Below are positions 8,293-16,820 of a DNA stretch of 50,313 nt, one piece after another; the stretch's first letter is position 1, and every line of letters begins with the position of its first letter. The notes beneath the pieces were generated by a model that saw nothing but the letters and a program-made list of their open reading frames with translations, was not told the DNA's origin and did no database searches. Where the stretch lies: positions 1-50,313 of the forward strand of contig JAJIYL010000053.1 of NCBI GenBank assembly GCA_020881195.1, read 5' to 3'. The stretch is from Rickettsia endosymbiont of Pseudomimeciton antennatum. Its GTDB lineage: Bacteria; Pseudomonadota; Alphaproteobacteria; Rickettsiales; Rickettsiaceae. The translations under genes were made by a program, and so were the position numbers.

Positions 8293-8589
8293 ATGAGAAA
8301 TAAAAACCATAATTCTTCAAAAATATTGTTTGATGAAGAGGAAAAATTATTATTAAGCTCTTTTGAAAATAATGAATGGCATACAGTCGAAACCATTAAG
8401 GAAGAAAAAGAAAAGGCTATAAAGGCTGCAACCAACTATTTGCAAAAAGATATACGTATCAATATTCGTATTTCTAGCAGCGATTTAAACCGTATCAAGC
8501 AAAAGGCAGCTTATGAAGGACTACCTTATCAGACACTTATTGCGAGTATTCTTCATAAATATTCAGCGGGACATTTATTTTTTAAATGA
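8293..8589 (+). CDS. BrnA-like antitoxin (ribbon-helix-helix)
   Basis: 98 residues. The C-terminal half is a BrnA/CopG-type ribbon-helix-helix region: INIRISSSDLNRIKQKAA, then EGLPYQTLIASILHKYSAG. The N-terminal half, with DEEEKLLLSSFENNEW, is the usual acidic toxin-binding part. The start ATG at 8293 has a strong ribosome binding site (AAAGGAG) and, before the MITE arrived, overlapped the end of the toxin gene. The antitoxin reads intact even though the toxin is truncated. In this family the antitoxin represses its own promoter; here the MITE separates it from the promoter at 7800. Confidence 0.85.
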   Translation: MRNKNHNSSKILFDEEEKLLLSSFENNEWHTVETIKEEKEKAIKAATNYLQKDIRINIRISSSDLNRIKQKAAYEGLPYQTLIASILHKYSAGHLFFK

Positions 8590-8599
8590 AATAACAAAT

Positions 8600-8612
8600 G
8601 TAAGCGTTCACA
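8600..8612 (+). repeat. 13-bp direct repeat flanking the toxin-antitoxin module, right
   Basis: Second copy of GTAAGCGTTCACA (see 7777-7789), located 11 bases after the antitoxin stop codon. Confidence 0.6.
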
Positions 8613-8682
8613 GAAAAAAGTTAAAATACAAGATGTCTATTAGTGAGAAGGCGTGAGACTAGAAGCAATCTAACCTCACAAT

Positions 8683-8766
8683 CGTCATTGCGAGACCACG
8701 TAGTGGTTGTGGCAATCTATACTCATTAGATTGCTTCTCGTCAGCTTACGCTTTCTCGCAATGACG
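8683..8766 (+). repeat. Palindromic element, CGTCATTGCGAG type
   Basis: The ends are CGTCATTGCGAG and CTCGCAATGACG; inside is a second inverted pair, GGCAATCT and AGATTGCTTC. Related copies are at 29188-29276, 34822-34917 and 46441-46532, with a decayed one near 47566. It fills most of the gap between the antitoxin and the outer membrane protein. The rest of that gap (about 150 bases) shows nothing recognisable. Confidence 0.85.
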
Positions 8767-8929
8767 CCTGAGATATCTAACCTGAACAGGCTAGCTATAT
8801 AATCGTTCCTGGCATATGCTAATGAAAGTTAAGATTGGCTTCAATGGAAATATAACAATAAAAAATTTTTATATTGACCTATCAGGGGATAATTATATAA
8901 TTCATGCTTTCAATGAGCATAAAATTATA

Positions 8930-9661
8930 ATGAATAAATTATTAAAAATATTATCTACAATTTATATATGTTTCTTAGTTTTTACCAATGCTCAGGCAGA
9001 TGAAATTAAGGCTGATCAGAGATTTCTTTATATTGGGACGGAAGCTGGCATAGTAGAGCCGGTGGTGAAGAAATTTCGCCATGATTCGGGTACTAGTTTT
9101 ACCTTAAAAAGGTCTAAGATGTATAGCGGTAAGATTGGTTACAGCTTTTACCCGCAAATGGCGGTTGAGTTTTCAGTAACACATCAGCCAAAATATCAAC
9201 TACATTATGTTTTACCACAAAAGGACATTGCACCCGGTTTAATTATACCTCCAACCCCAGGAACTACTAAGGTAGAGTCCAATCTATATATGCTTAATCT
9301 TGTATATGATTTTGACAAAATTAAAGAAATAACTCCTTTTGTCATATTAGGTGCTGGGGTTGCCCAAGTAAAAGTTAGCTCTGCTTCTTCTCGTTGGAAC
9401 TTAATGGACGCAGAGTATTTTAGAATTAAAAAAACTCGCAGTAATTGTTTTGCTTGGCAGGTAGGTCTTGGACTTTCTAAGGAGTTATCTAGTAATTTTA
9501 GCATTGATATAGCAGTAAAATTACAAGCTGCTCATTCAATAAAGATTAACTACGATACTTTGTATATGAAAACCCAGCAATTTATACCAGCAACTCCTAT
9601 CAAAAAAACTATAGGGGTTGGAGAGTTTGGTATAGGATTTACTTATAGATTACCAATTTAA
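8930..9661 (+). CDS. Outer membrane beta-barrel protein
   Basis: I place the start at ATG 8930, where a signal peptide begins: MNKLLKILSTIYICFLVF followed by a cleavable TNAQA-DE. An in-frame ATG at 8816 would add 38 polar residues ahead of it and is unlikely. The mature protein (about 220 residues) shows alternating strands typical of an eight-stranded barrel: FLYIGTEAGIV, YSGKIGYSFYPQMAVEFSV, NLYMLNLVYDF, PFVILGAGVAQVKV, and a final IGVGEFGIGFTYRLPI ending in a near-terminal aromatic. This resembles the small surface proteins and adhesins (Adr1/Adr2-like) of Rickettsia. The specific role is not readable. A methyltransferase related to the enzymes that modify rickettsial outer membrane protein lies 68 bases downstream. 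Confidence 0.75.
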   Translation: MNKLLKILSTIYICFLVFTNAQADEIKADQRFLYIGTEAGIVEPVVKKFRHDSGTSFTLKRSKMYSGKIGYSFYPQMAVEFSVTHQPKYQLHYVLPQKDIAPGLIIPPTPGTTKVESNLYMLNLVYDFDKIKEITPFVILGAGVAQVKVSSASSRWNLMDAEYFRIKKTRSNCFAWQVGLGLSKELSSNFSIDIAVKLQAAHSIKINYDTLYMKTQQFIPATPIKKTIGVGEFGIGFTYRLPI

Positions 9662-9697
9662 TGTAAAAAGACTATTAGTGCATTAAGTTTTTTAGTA

Positions 9698-9703
9698 TAT
9701 AAT
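9698..9703 (+). promoter_or_regulatory. -10 box (TATAAT) upstream of the methyltransferase
   Basis: A perfect TATAAT lies 26 bases before the start codon of the methyltransferase; the -35 region is poor. GGAG at 9721-9724 serves as the ribosome binding site. Confidence 0.4.
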
Positions 9704-9729
9704 ACATTTAAATTTAGTGTGGAGAACAT

Positions 9730-11319
9730 ATGACTACTAATTTAGAGCTTACCTCAGCACCTCATAATACATACGATGAACTACCTTATGAAAGCTATCC
9801 GTATGCCCTAACCAATCCATATCACCTGCAGACGCTTGCTGTGTTATTTGGTATGAAACCACCAGCTGTTGAAACTGCTAGAATTCTGGAGCTAGGATGT
9901 GCTGCGGGCGGTAATTTAATACCTCATGCTATTAATTATCCTAAAGCACATTTTGTTGGAATAGATCTATCTAAAGTGCAGATAGATGAAGCTAATAAGC
10001 ATAAAGAAGGATTAGATCTTAAAAATATAGAATTCCGACATTGTTCTATTACAGATATTGATGAATCATTTGGTAAATTTGATTATATAATTTGTCATGG
10101 GGTAATCTCTTGGGTGCCAAAATTTGTTCAGGATAAGATTTTTGAGGTAAGTACTAAAAATTTATCAGATAATGGTATCGTGTATATTAGTTATAATACA
10201 CTACCCGGCTGGAATATGATTCGTACTATAAGAGATATGATGCTTTATCACGCAAATACTTTTAATAATATTAAAGATAAAGTTGCTCAATCTAGATTAT
10301 TACTTGAATTCGTTAATGATAGCTTGGAAGAGTCTAACTCCCCTTATGCTCAAGTGTTAAAAAATGAAGCCAGTTTGCTTGCCAAACAAAATGATCATTA
10401 TTTGCGTCATGACCATTTAGAAGAAGATAATGTACAATATTATTTTCATGAATTTATGGATGAAGCTAGAAAAAATAATCTACAATATTTATCTGATTGT
10501 AGTGTATCTACCATGTATTTAGGAAATATGCCGGCAAAAGTGGTGGAAAAATTACAAGCAATAAATGATATTGTTAGAACAGAACAATATATGGATTTCA
10601 TTACCAATCGTCGATTTAGATCGACCTTACTTTGCCATAATAGTGTTAAATTAAATAGATCCATCAATAATGAGGATATTACTAAATTTAATATGACATT
10701 TAATATAGTGCCAGAAAAACCTCTTGTTGATATAGATATTAATTCACTCGAAGTAGAGAAGTTTTTTTATAATGGTAATAAAGATAATAGTTTATCAACA
10801 TCTTCTCCTTATATGAAAGCGGTACTCTATACTTTCTCTGAGAATATCAATAACCCGATGAGTTTTGATAAAATTGCTGTGAGTAGTAGTAAAAAATTGC
10901 AGGGAACAAAATTGAATGAAATAAAGACCGAATTTTTAGCTAATGCCATGAAATTAGTGTTGCAAGGATATATTAATATCACATTGCAAAATGCTAGAAA
11001 AGAAGTAAATCTCGATAAACCTAAAGCATCCAAGCTTATTTCATATCAGGTAACTCATACTCCTACTATGTTGGTGACCAACCAAAGACATGAAGTTGTA
11101 GCTATTAATCTTTTTGAGAAGTTTGCTTTGCGATATATGGATGGTAAACACGACCACAAGCAAATAATTGAATCTGTCATGCAGCATGTTACTTCTGGCG
11201 AGATGACCTTAAGTCGTGATGGTAAAAAAATAGAGAATAATGATGAAATCAGCAAAGAATTAGCAGCATTCTTACAGCCAACATTAACTAAGTTTGTGGC
11301 AGATGCTTTTTTAGTGTAA
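9730..11319 (+). CDS. Protein lysine methyltransferase, rickettsial PKMT family
   Basis: 529 residues. The N-terminal half is a class I SAM-dependent methyltransferase: ILELGCAAGGNL (52-63) is the SAM-binding motif, VGIDLSKVQID follows, and FDYIICHGVISWVP is motif IV. Residues about 215-300 match the methyltransferase regulatory domain (PF10119), and a winged-helix-like C-terminal region ends the protein. This architecture and length match rickettsial PKMT1 and PKMT2 (R. prowazekii RP789 and RP027-028), which methylate lysines of the surface protein OmpB. Whether this copy mono- or trimethylates, and which protein it acts on, cannot be told. It has its own -10 box and ribosome binding site and is followed by over 500 bases of repeats. 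Confidence 0.85.
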   Translation: MTTNLELTSAPHNTYDELPYESYPYALTNPYHLQTLAVLFGMKPPAVETARILELGCAAGGNLIPHAINYPKAHFVGIDLSKVQIDEANKHKEGLDLKNIEFRHCSITDIDESFGKFDYIICHGVISWVPKFVQDKIFEVSTKNLSDNGIVYISYNTLPGWNMIRTIRDMMLYHANTFNNIKDKVAQSRLLLEFVNDSLEESNSPYAQVLKNEASLLAKQNDHYLRHDHLEEDNVQYYFHEFMDEARKNNLQYLSDCSVSTMYLGNMPAKVVEKLQAINDIVRTEQYMDFITNRRFRSTLLCHNSVKLNRSINNEDITKFNMTFNIVPEKPLVDIDINSLEVEKFFYNGNKDNSLSTSSPYMKAVLYTFSENINNPMSFDKIAVSSSKKLQGTKLNEIKTEFLANAMKLVLQGYINITLQNARKEVNLDKPKASKLISYQVTHTPTMLVTNQRHEVVAINLFEKFALRYMDGKHDHKQIIESVMQHVTSGEMTLSRDGKKIENNDEISKELAAFLQPTLTKFVADAFLV

Positions 11320-11326
11320 AGAGCTA

Positions 11327-11470
11327 ATACCAGTTCTCGAAATTAATTTAGGTTGAGGAATTGTAGGAGACACGGAACGCAGCCTTGCTGCGTACTTAAA
11401 TGTACGTGAGGATGCGAGTCTAGGCTCGACGCACAAATTACCAACATAAATTAATTTCGAGAACTGGTAT
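11327..11470 (+). repeat. Modular palindromic element with ATACCAGTTCTCG arms
   Basis: Perfect terminal inverted repeats of about 24 bp (11327-11350 and 11447-11470) enclose a core with GTAGGAGACAC and GTACGTGAGGATGCGAGTC. The same core, with different arms, occurs at 38717-38862, and part of it in the 124-bp element. It starts 7 bases after the methyltransferase stop and could act as a terminator in RNA form. Confidence 0.85.
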
Positions 11471-11494
11471 AATTAGTTATCGCAGGCAGCCTCC
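11471..11494 (+). mobile_element. Truncated end of the 163-bp MITE
   Basis: Twenty-four bases identical to the right end of the MITE (AATTAGTTATCGCAGG... to GCCTCC) followed by TA (11495-11496). The left part is gone; a palindromic element abuts the break directly. Confidence 0.75.
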
Positions 11495-11616
11495 TAGGTA
11501 AATACTATTTGGGTTAGCTATAAATATTCTATAATTTTGTCACGTAACTAATTTTGTTAATAGAGAAATATGCTAATTTTCATTGACTTTATTGCCATAG
11601 AGCTTTAAAAGTGCTA

Positions 11617-11779
11617 GGAGACTGCTTGCAATAACTAAAATAATTCTATATTTGGCTCTTTTTGGCTGCGAATAAACATGATTTTTTTGAAATAGGTACA
11701 CTATTCCTTCAAAAATCATATTTATTCTCGCTGAAAAATAGCTCAAAATATAATTAATTAGTTATCGCAGGCAGCCTCC
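11617..11779 (+). mobile_element. 163-bp MITE, copy B
   Basis: Same length and orientation as the copy at 8085, with TA on both sides (11615-11616 and 11780-11781). Its left end has drifted (GGAGACTGCTTG) while the right end matches the others. It lies between the methyltransferase and tlc, 63 bases before the tlc start. The remainder of this gap (11497-11616) contains nothing I recognise. Confidence 0.9.
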
Positions 11780-11842
11780 TAGTGCAGTTTCACCATATAT
11801 GAAATATAGCATCTATCTTTAGGTAATTCTTTGTGTAATATA

Positions 11843-13345
11843 ATGTTACCATTCAAAAATATTTTTTCTAAAATTCAGGAAATCATTTGGCCAATAGAGA
11901 AGGAGGAATTAAAACTTTTTCTGCCTATGGCATTAATGATGCTTTGTGTTCTTTTTAATTTTGGTGCATTGAGATCCGTTAAGGATGGATTAGTCGTACC
12001 ATCAATAGGGGCAGAGGTCATCAGTTTTCTAAAACTTTGGCTTGTTCTGCCATCTTCTATATTATTTGCTGTATTATATGTGAAACTCAGTAATCACATA
12101 CGTTTTGAATATATTTTTTATATAATAATTTCCAGTTTTTTGTTGTTCTTTCTGATATTTGCCTATGTCATTTATCCTAATCAGGAGTTTTATCATCCAA
12201 ATGCTGAGCAGATAGAACATTTAGTGTCTTTGTATCCTAATTTTCGATGGTTTATCAAGATAATGGGTAAGTGGAGTTATGCTATCATGTATGTTTGTGC
12301 AGAACTATGGAGTGCAGTAATTATTAACCTAATGTTTTGGCAATTTGCTAATAATATTTTCGATACAAGTAAATCAAAACGTTTTTATCCAATTTTAGGA
12401 ATGGTGGGCAATGTTGGTTTAATTTTAGCTGGTAATGTATTAGTAGCTTTCTCAAATGTACAAGAGCTATCCGATGCTCAAGTTATAATAAATGAAGATT
12501 TACAATATAATTCAGAACTAATGTTACAACCGATTATTTCTATAATAGTGTTTGCCGGCATAATTTCAATGTTGTTATTTAAGCTAATTAATTATCTTAT
12601 TTTGAATGATAAGGGGTTAGGAGCTGATTTTCAAGTAACGCAAATACAGGCAAAAACTTCCTTACCACTTTTGGATAGTATAAGGCTGATTATTAACTCA
12701 AAATATGTTGGACGCATCGCTTTATTGGTAATTTGTTATGGACTACTGATGAATATAGTGGAAGGTCCATGGAAAGATAAAGTAAGAGAGCTCAATCCCA
12801 ATACGTTAGATTATATAAATTTTATGGGTAGGTTTAATATTTGGATGGGAATTTCCTGCGTTACTTTTATGGTAGTTGGCAGTAATGTGATTAGGAAATT
12901 TACTTGGTTAATTTCAGCATTATTAACCCCCTTAATGCTTTCGATAACTGGCTTAATGTTTTTTATCTTTGTTATTTTCTCAGAAAATATAGGTTGTGGT
13001 ATCAAAGATTTAAACCTAATTTATGCGGCTGTAATTATTGGAGGAATACAAAATATTTTAAGTAAATCAACTAAATATTCGTTATTTGATTCGACAAAAG
13101 AAATGGCATATATCCCTTTGTCATTAGAATTTCGCACAAAAGGTAAAGCTGCTGTTGAGGTTATTGGTACTAAATTTGGTAAATCCTTAGGAGCTTTTAT
13201 TCAGTCTTTTATATTTATTATGGTGCCTACTGCCACATGTGATTCAATAGTAGTTTATTTACTGACCATTTTTATTATTATAGTTATTTTATGGTTCTGG
13301 AATATAGTGCAATTAAACCGCGAATATGTAAAATTATGTAATTAA
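11843..13345 (+). CDS. tlc: ATP/ADP translocase, Tlc family
   Basis: About 500 residues with roughly 12 hydrophobic segments. Diagnostic stretches of the rickettsial/chlamydial/plastid nucleotide transporter family are IIWPIEKEELKLFLPMALM, GALRSVKDGLVV, YPNFRWFIKIMGKWSYA and FWQFANNIF; the C-terminal half has YSLFDSTKEMAYIPL and KGKAAVEVIGTKFGKSLG. The family exchanges host ATP for bacterial ADP across the inner membrane; Rickettsia has five paralogues, some of which carry other nucleotides. I cannot assign the paralogue. The start is ATG 11843; a TTG at 11831, with AGG seven bases upstream, would add four residues. This gene is strong evidence for an obligate intracellular lifestyle. Confidence 0.93.
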   Translation: MLPFKNIFSKIQEIIWPIEKEELKLFLPMALMMLCVLFNFGALRSVKDGLVVPSIGAEVISFLKLWLVLPSSILFAVLYVKLSNHIRFEYIFYIIISSFLLFFLIFAYVIYPNQEFYHPNAEQIEHLVSLYPNFRWFIKIMGKWSYAIMYVCAELWSAVIINLMFWQFANNIFDTSKSKRFYPILGMVGNVGLILAGNVLVAFSNVQELSDAQVIINEDLQYNSELMLQPIISIIVFAGIISMLLFKLINYLILNDKGLGADFQVTQIQAKTSLPLLDSIRLIINSKYVGRIALLVICYGLLMNIVEGPWKDKVRELNPNTLDYINFMGRFNIWMGISCVTFMVVGSNVIRKFTWLISALLTPLMLSITGLMFFIFVIFSENIGCGIKDLNLIYAAVIIGGIQNILSKSTKYSLFDSTKEMAYIPLSLEFRTKGKAAVEVIGTKFGKSLGAFIQSFIFIMVPTATCDSIVVYLLTIFIIIVILWFWNIVQLNREYVKLCN

Positions 13346-13348
13346 CCT

Positions 13349-13373
13349 CAATTCTTCAAATCATTTGAGTATA
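13349..13373 (+). repeat. End fragment of the 124-bp palindromic element
   Basis: AATTCTTCAAATCATTTGAG plus TATA matches the terminal arm of the element at 18285-18408. Only this arm is present, directly after the tlc stop. Confidence 0.6.
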
Positions 13374-13463
13374 CCATAAAAATAATGAAAATAGCTATTA
13401 GTGGAGCTTAAAAATCTGTTATATTTATAGATATAACAGATTTTGGAATAACTTGTCATATCG
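13374..13463 (-). repeat. Dispersed repeat with a palindrome, copy 2
   Basis: Inverse copy of 4519-4608. Hairpin arms 13411-13424 and 13431-13444, followed by TTTT, so it could also terminate tlc transcription. About 90 bp match with few differences. Confidence 0.8.
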
Positions 13464-13480
13464 AATTCAGATTAATTAGC

Positions 13481-15148
13481 ATGCGAAAAACGTTAATATA
13501 TATATCAGTGATAATTGCTGTAACCCTTTTGATTTATACTGTCTCATGGTTCGTAATTATTAGTTCTATCGCTGGTAAGATTAATGGGCAATATAGTAAC
13601 CGTTACATTGCTGCTAATACGATAGATAGTGAACAAAAATATTTTGTTAAATTTAATAAAATTGCCAGCTATGGCTTTCCATTTAAAATTGCCTTTCAAA
13701 TAATTGGTTGGCATGAAGAGGGAGAGAGTAGTGTAGTTGAATTTCATACCCCGATTTATATAGGTTATGACTTACTAAAACAAGCTTGCTTTATCACCTA
13801 TTCTGGTAACGCAACAGGTCGTTATAAGCCTATTCAATTGGGATTTGGCACAAAATTTGAAAGTGATAATTATTCTTTTATAGCAAAGATTCCTTTAAGT
13901 TTGAAGTTATTTAAGATTTTTATACAAAAAAAAGAGCCGTTTGAGATTATAAATTTTGTCAAAAAGTTGGAATTAAGATCTGACAAAACCAAAATCTTTG
14001 ATTTAGTTGACCAACAGAAACTATATGATGAAGATCATACAGTTATTTCATTTTCACTAGAAAAGAAAAAATATTATACTGATCTAGAAGATTTTAAAAA
14101 TAATGTACCGCAAAAATTAAATATTACTTATTCAACAAATATCTTAGAAAGTAATATTATCAACAGAAGGATACCAGCCGGTCTTTTATTATATAGATTT
14201 GCTTGGCCAATGCCTTTTAATTTTGAAGGTAAGTTTTATATAAAAACAAATAAATCTATATATAGTGAATTTGCTAAAGATTTAGAAATAAAAATGATAT
14301 CAAGCAAATTTTCAAGCAATATCCAAGATTCTTTGACTAGCTTCTTCTATCAAAATAAAGAGGAAGAAGGCAATCGTGTTAGCCACCTTAAGGTTGAATC
14401 AAAAATTGATTTGAAATCAGGATTTTCCGATAGAATATTAAATTCTATCCAGTATTTATTACCATATGTACCACCACTTCCTAGCAACTCGTCTATAATT
14501 GAAGAATTACAGTATATTAACAATAATAAAGATAAATTTAATTTAACTGAATTAGAGAATCATCAATATATTCTTGACTTAGATATAAATTTTTTTGCTA
14601 GAACACAAGATGTAATGAGAGCTCAAATAAATAATCTTAGTTTATTCTCTAATAATACTGGATTCCGGTTGTCAAGTGAGTGCAAGCTAAATTCATTTGG
14701 GAAATTTAATATTAATGGACTTGTGGTCGTCAATAATTACTTAAAGGTAACTGATATTATAACTAATTACTTCTTAAATTTAGGTAGGTTTAAAACATTT
14801 TCAGAAGATAGTCGTATGGTATACCAAGAAGGCATCAAATATTTTCTAAAAACCGTATCAGATCATCCTGATTCTAACTCAGGTGACATAAGTTTTGAGT
14901 ATAAATTAGATTCAAGTAATATAACAAAAGGCAAAATAGGCACAGTCGATCTTGATAAATTTTTACCATTATATTATCTAGCATTATACAAAAAAGCCTC
15001 GGAAAAAATACGAGTTGGTGATAGTATAACAAAAAGAATACAAGAATTAGTACCTGATTTTAATGAACATCAAAAATTGTTAAAACAATTAATGGTTCAA
15101 CCTTTTTTGGAGATTGATGATGATGTTTGGCAGGAGATCATAAAATAA
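13481..15148 (+). CDS. Membrane-anchored protein of unknown function, DUF2125-like
   Basis: 555 residues. A single N-terminal transmembrane helix lies at about residues 5-27, with the rest predicted outside the cytoplasm. The region after it (YFVKFNKIASYGFPFKIAF) resembles the start of alphaproteobacterial DUF2125 proteins, which have a membrane anchor and beta-rich repeats; this assignment is tentative. The body is polar, rich in Asn, Ser and Lys, and has no catalytic motif I can point to. It lies 16 bases before the polyprenyl synthase gene and is probably co-transcribed with it, which could hint at an envelope role, but this is inference. Confidence 0.6.
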   Translation: MRKTLIYISVIIAVTLLIYTVSWFVIISSIAGKINGQYSNRYIAANTIDSEQKYFVKFNKIASYGFPFKIAFQIIGWHEEGESSVVEFHTPIYIGYDLLKQACFITYSGNATGRYKPIQLGFGTKFESDNYSFIAKIPLSLKLFKIFIQKKEPFEIINFVKKLELRSDKTKIFDLVDQQKLYDEDHTVISFSLEKKKYYTDLEDFKNNVPQKLNITYSTNILESNIINRRIPAGLLLYRFAWPMPFNFEGKFYIKTNKSIYSEFAKDLEIKMISSKFSSNIQDSLTSFFYQNKEEEGNRVSHLKVESKIDLKSGFSDRILNSIQYLLPYVPPLPSNSSIIEELQYINNNKDKFNLTELENHQYILDLDINFFARTQDVMRAQINNLSLFSNNTGFRLSSECKLNSFGKFNINGLVVVNNYLKVTDIITNYFLNLGRFKTFSEDSRMVYQEGIKYFLKTVSDHPDSNSGDISFEYKLDSSNITKGKIGTVDLDKFLPLYYLALYKKASEKIRVGDSITKRIQELVPDFNEHQKLLKQLMVQPFLEIDDDVWQEIIK

Positions 15149-15164
15149 CAAATAGAGACGTAAA

Positions 15165-16148
15165 TTGGACACTATAAAAATAATACATAAAGACTTAAGC
15201 AAAGAACTTTCTGCATTGAATAAGCTTATTCTAACCCACTTAGCTACCAAAGAGGAGCTAGTTAGTGTAATAGGTAAATATTTGCTAGAATTTGGTGGAA
15301 AGAGAATCAGACCGCTACTAACAATCTTAACTAGTAAAATGTTTGGTTATGTAGGAGAGGATAACATAAAGCTTGCTGCGGCTGTAGAGTTTATTCATGC
15401 AGCAACTTTACTGCATGACGATGTAGTAGATGAAAGTACCATGAGAAGATCTAAACCTACTGCTAACGTTATCTGGAATAGCAAGGCTAGTATTCTAGTG
15501 GGAGATTTCTTATTTAGTCAATCATTTCAGCTAATGGTTGATACAAAATCTATTAAAGCAATGAAATCTTTATCAAGAGCTTCAGCAATTATATCAGAAG
15601 GAGAGGTTTCGCAACTGGTAAAATTGAATCAGCGGAGAATTATTGACGAAACAGAATATCATGAAATAATTATGGCTAAAACTGCAGAATTATTTGGCGT
15701 ATCTTGTGAAGCAGGAGCAATTATTTCTAATCAATCTAATGAAACTTGTGAAATCTTACAAAGATTTGGTAGATATTTAGGCAATATTTTTCAAATCATT
15801 GATGATTTATTTGATTATTTGGGGAATAGTAGTGACATTGGCAAGAATATAGGTGATGATTTTTTAGAAGGAAAAATAACTCTACCACTAATTTTCCTAT
15901 ATAAGAAGCTTGATGATAAGTGGCAGTTAAAAATTCAAGAAATGATTAAGGGAGATAACAGATCTGAAAGTGAGTTTAAACTAATACGAGATTTGATGAT
16001 AGAACATTGTATTAAGCAGCAAATTATCAACTATTTAGCAGCTATTAACAATGAAGCTAGTAATTTATTAAAGCAAATTCCCATACAAAATATTTATAAA
16101 GATCACTTAGCTTCTTTATTAGAATTTACTTTAAATAGGTCTTATTAA
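15165..16148 (+). CDS. ispB: Polyprenyl (octaprenyl) diphosphate synthase
   Basis: 327-residue trans-prenyltransferase. The first aspartate-rich motif is LLHDDVVDE (Asp85, Asp86, Asp89) and the second is IIDDLFDY (Asp213, Asp214, Asp217); GGKRIRP (44-50) binds isopentenyl diphosphate. The length and motifs fit the long-chain IspB group that makes the side chain of ubiquinone. The start is TTG 15165 with a weak GAGACG upstream; no ATG is available before the conserved region. Chain length cannot be read reliably from sequence. It follows the DUF2125-like gene by 16 bases. Confidence 0.9.
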   Translation: MDTIKIIHKDLSKELSALNKLILTHLATKEELVSVIGKYLLEFGGKRIRPLLTILTSKMFGYVGEDNIKLAAAVEFIHAATLLHDDVVDESTMRRSKPTANVIWNSKASILVGDFLFSQSFQLMVDTKSIKAMKSLSRASAIISEGEVSQLVKLNQRRIIDETEYHEIIMAKTAELFGVSCEAGAIISNQSNETCEILQRFGRYLGNIFQIIDDLFDYLGNSSDIGKNIGDDFLEGKITLPLIFLYKKLDDKWQLKIQEMIKGDNRSESEFKLIRDLMIEHCIKQQIINYLAAINNEASNLLKQIPIQNIYKDHLASLLEFTLNRSY

Positions 16149-16219
16149 TAATAAATAAAGCCCCAGGCGTTATGTTAATCGGTTTAGCGATAATAATTTA
16201 GCTGTAAACATTATAGAAA

Positions 16220-16783
16220 ATGAAAAAAATATCTAAAAACCATAATATGAAATTACCAGTGATAGTATCTTTCTTACTCGGCATTGCTACCGGAACAGGC
16301 TATAATAAAATAATTGATACAGCTTCTTGGCATAGTTTTAGTGCTGAAACTGATAATTTGAATGTTTGTTTTACCCCTCCATCCGGTTGTGGCTCACTAA
16401 TAGCAAAAGAAATATCTAAGGCTAAGGATAGTATCTATATTCAAGCATTTGGTTTAACTTCACAAAAGATAGTGGATCAATTAATTAAAGCTAAACAAAA
16501 CGGTGTTGAAATAAGGGTGTTATTGGATCGTAGTAACTTGCACGATAGATATTCTAAAATGCATGAATTAAAGCGGGCTGGTATTGATGTATCAATAGAT
16601 AAAGTACCAGGTATTGCTCACAACAAAATTATGATTATTGATAAAAGTAAGGTGATTACCGGTAGCTTCAATTTTACTAACGCAGCTGATAATAGAAATG
16701 CTGAAAACGTTTTATTAATAGAAAATAGTGATATTGCAGAAACTTACTTGCAAAGTTGGCTTAGTCGTCGAGCAAAGAATTAG
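16220..16783 (+). CDS. pld: Phospholipase D-family protein (single HKD)
   Basis: 187 residues. A hydrophobic N-terminal segment (about 12-25) acts as signal peptide or anchor. The single HKD motif is His134-x-Lys136-x4-Asp141 in GIAHNKIMIIDKSK, followed by GSFNFTNAADNRNAEN. One HKD motif per chain means it works as a dimer. It matches the secreted PLD of Rickettsia, which has been linked to phagosome escape, and also the Nuc-type endonucleases; biochemical activity cannot be told from sequence. It converges on the MFS gene with 37 bases between them, and has no obvious terminator. Confidence 0.88.
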   Translation: MKKISKNHNMKLPVIVSFLLGIATGTGYNKIIDTASWHSFSAETDNLNVCFTPPSGCGSLIAKEISKAKDSIYIQAFGLTSQKIVDQLIKAKQNGVEIRVLLDRSNLHDRYSKMHELKRAGIDVSIDKVPGIAHNKIMIIDKSKVITGSFNFTNAADNRNAENVLLIENSDIAETYLQSWLSRRAKN

Positions 16784-16820
16784 CTATATTTTGTTTGTTG
16801 TTGCCATTCTGCAAATAGTT

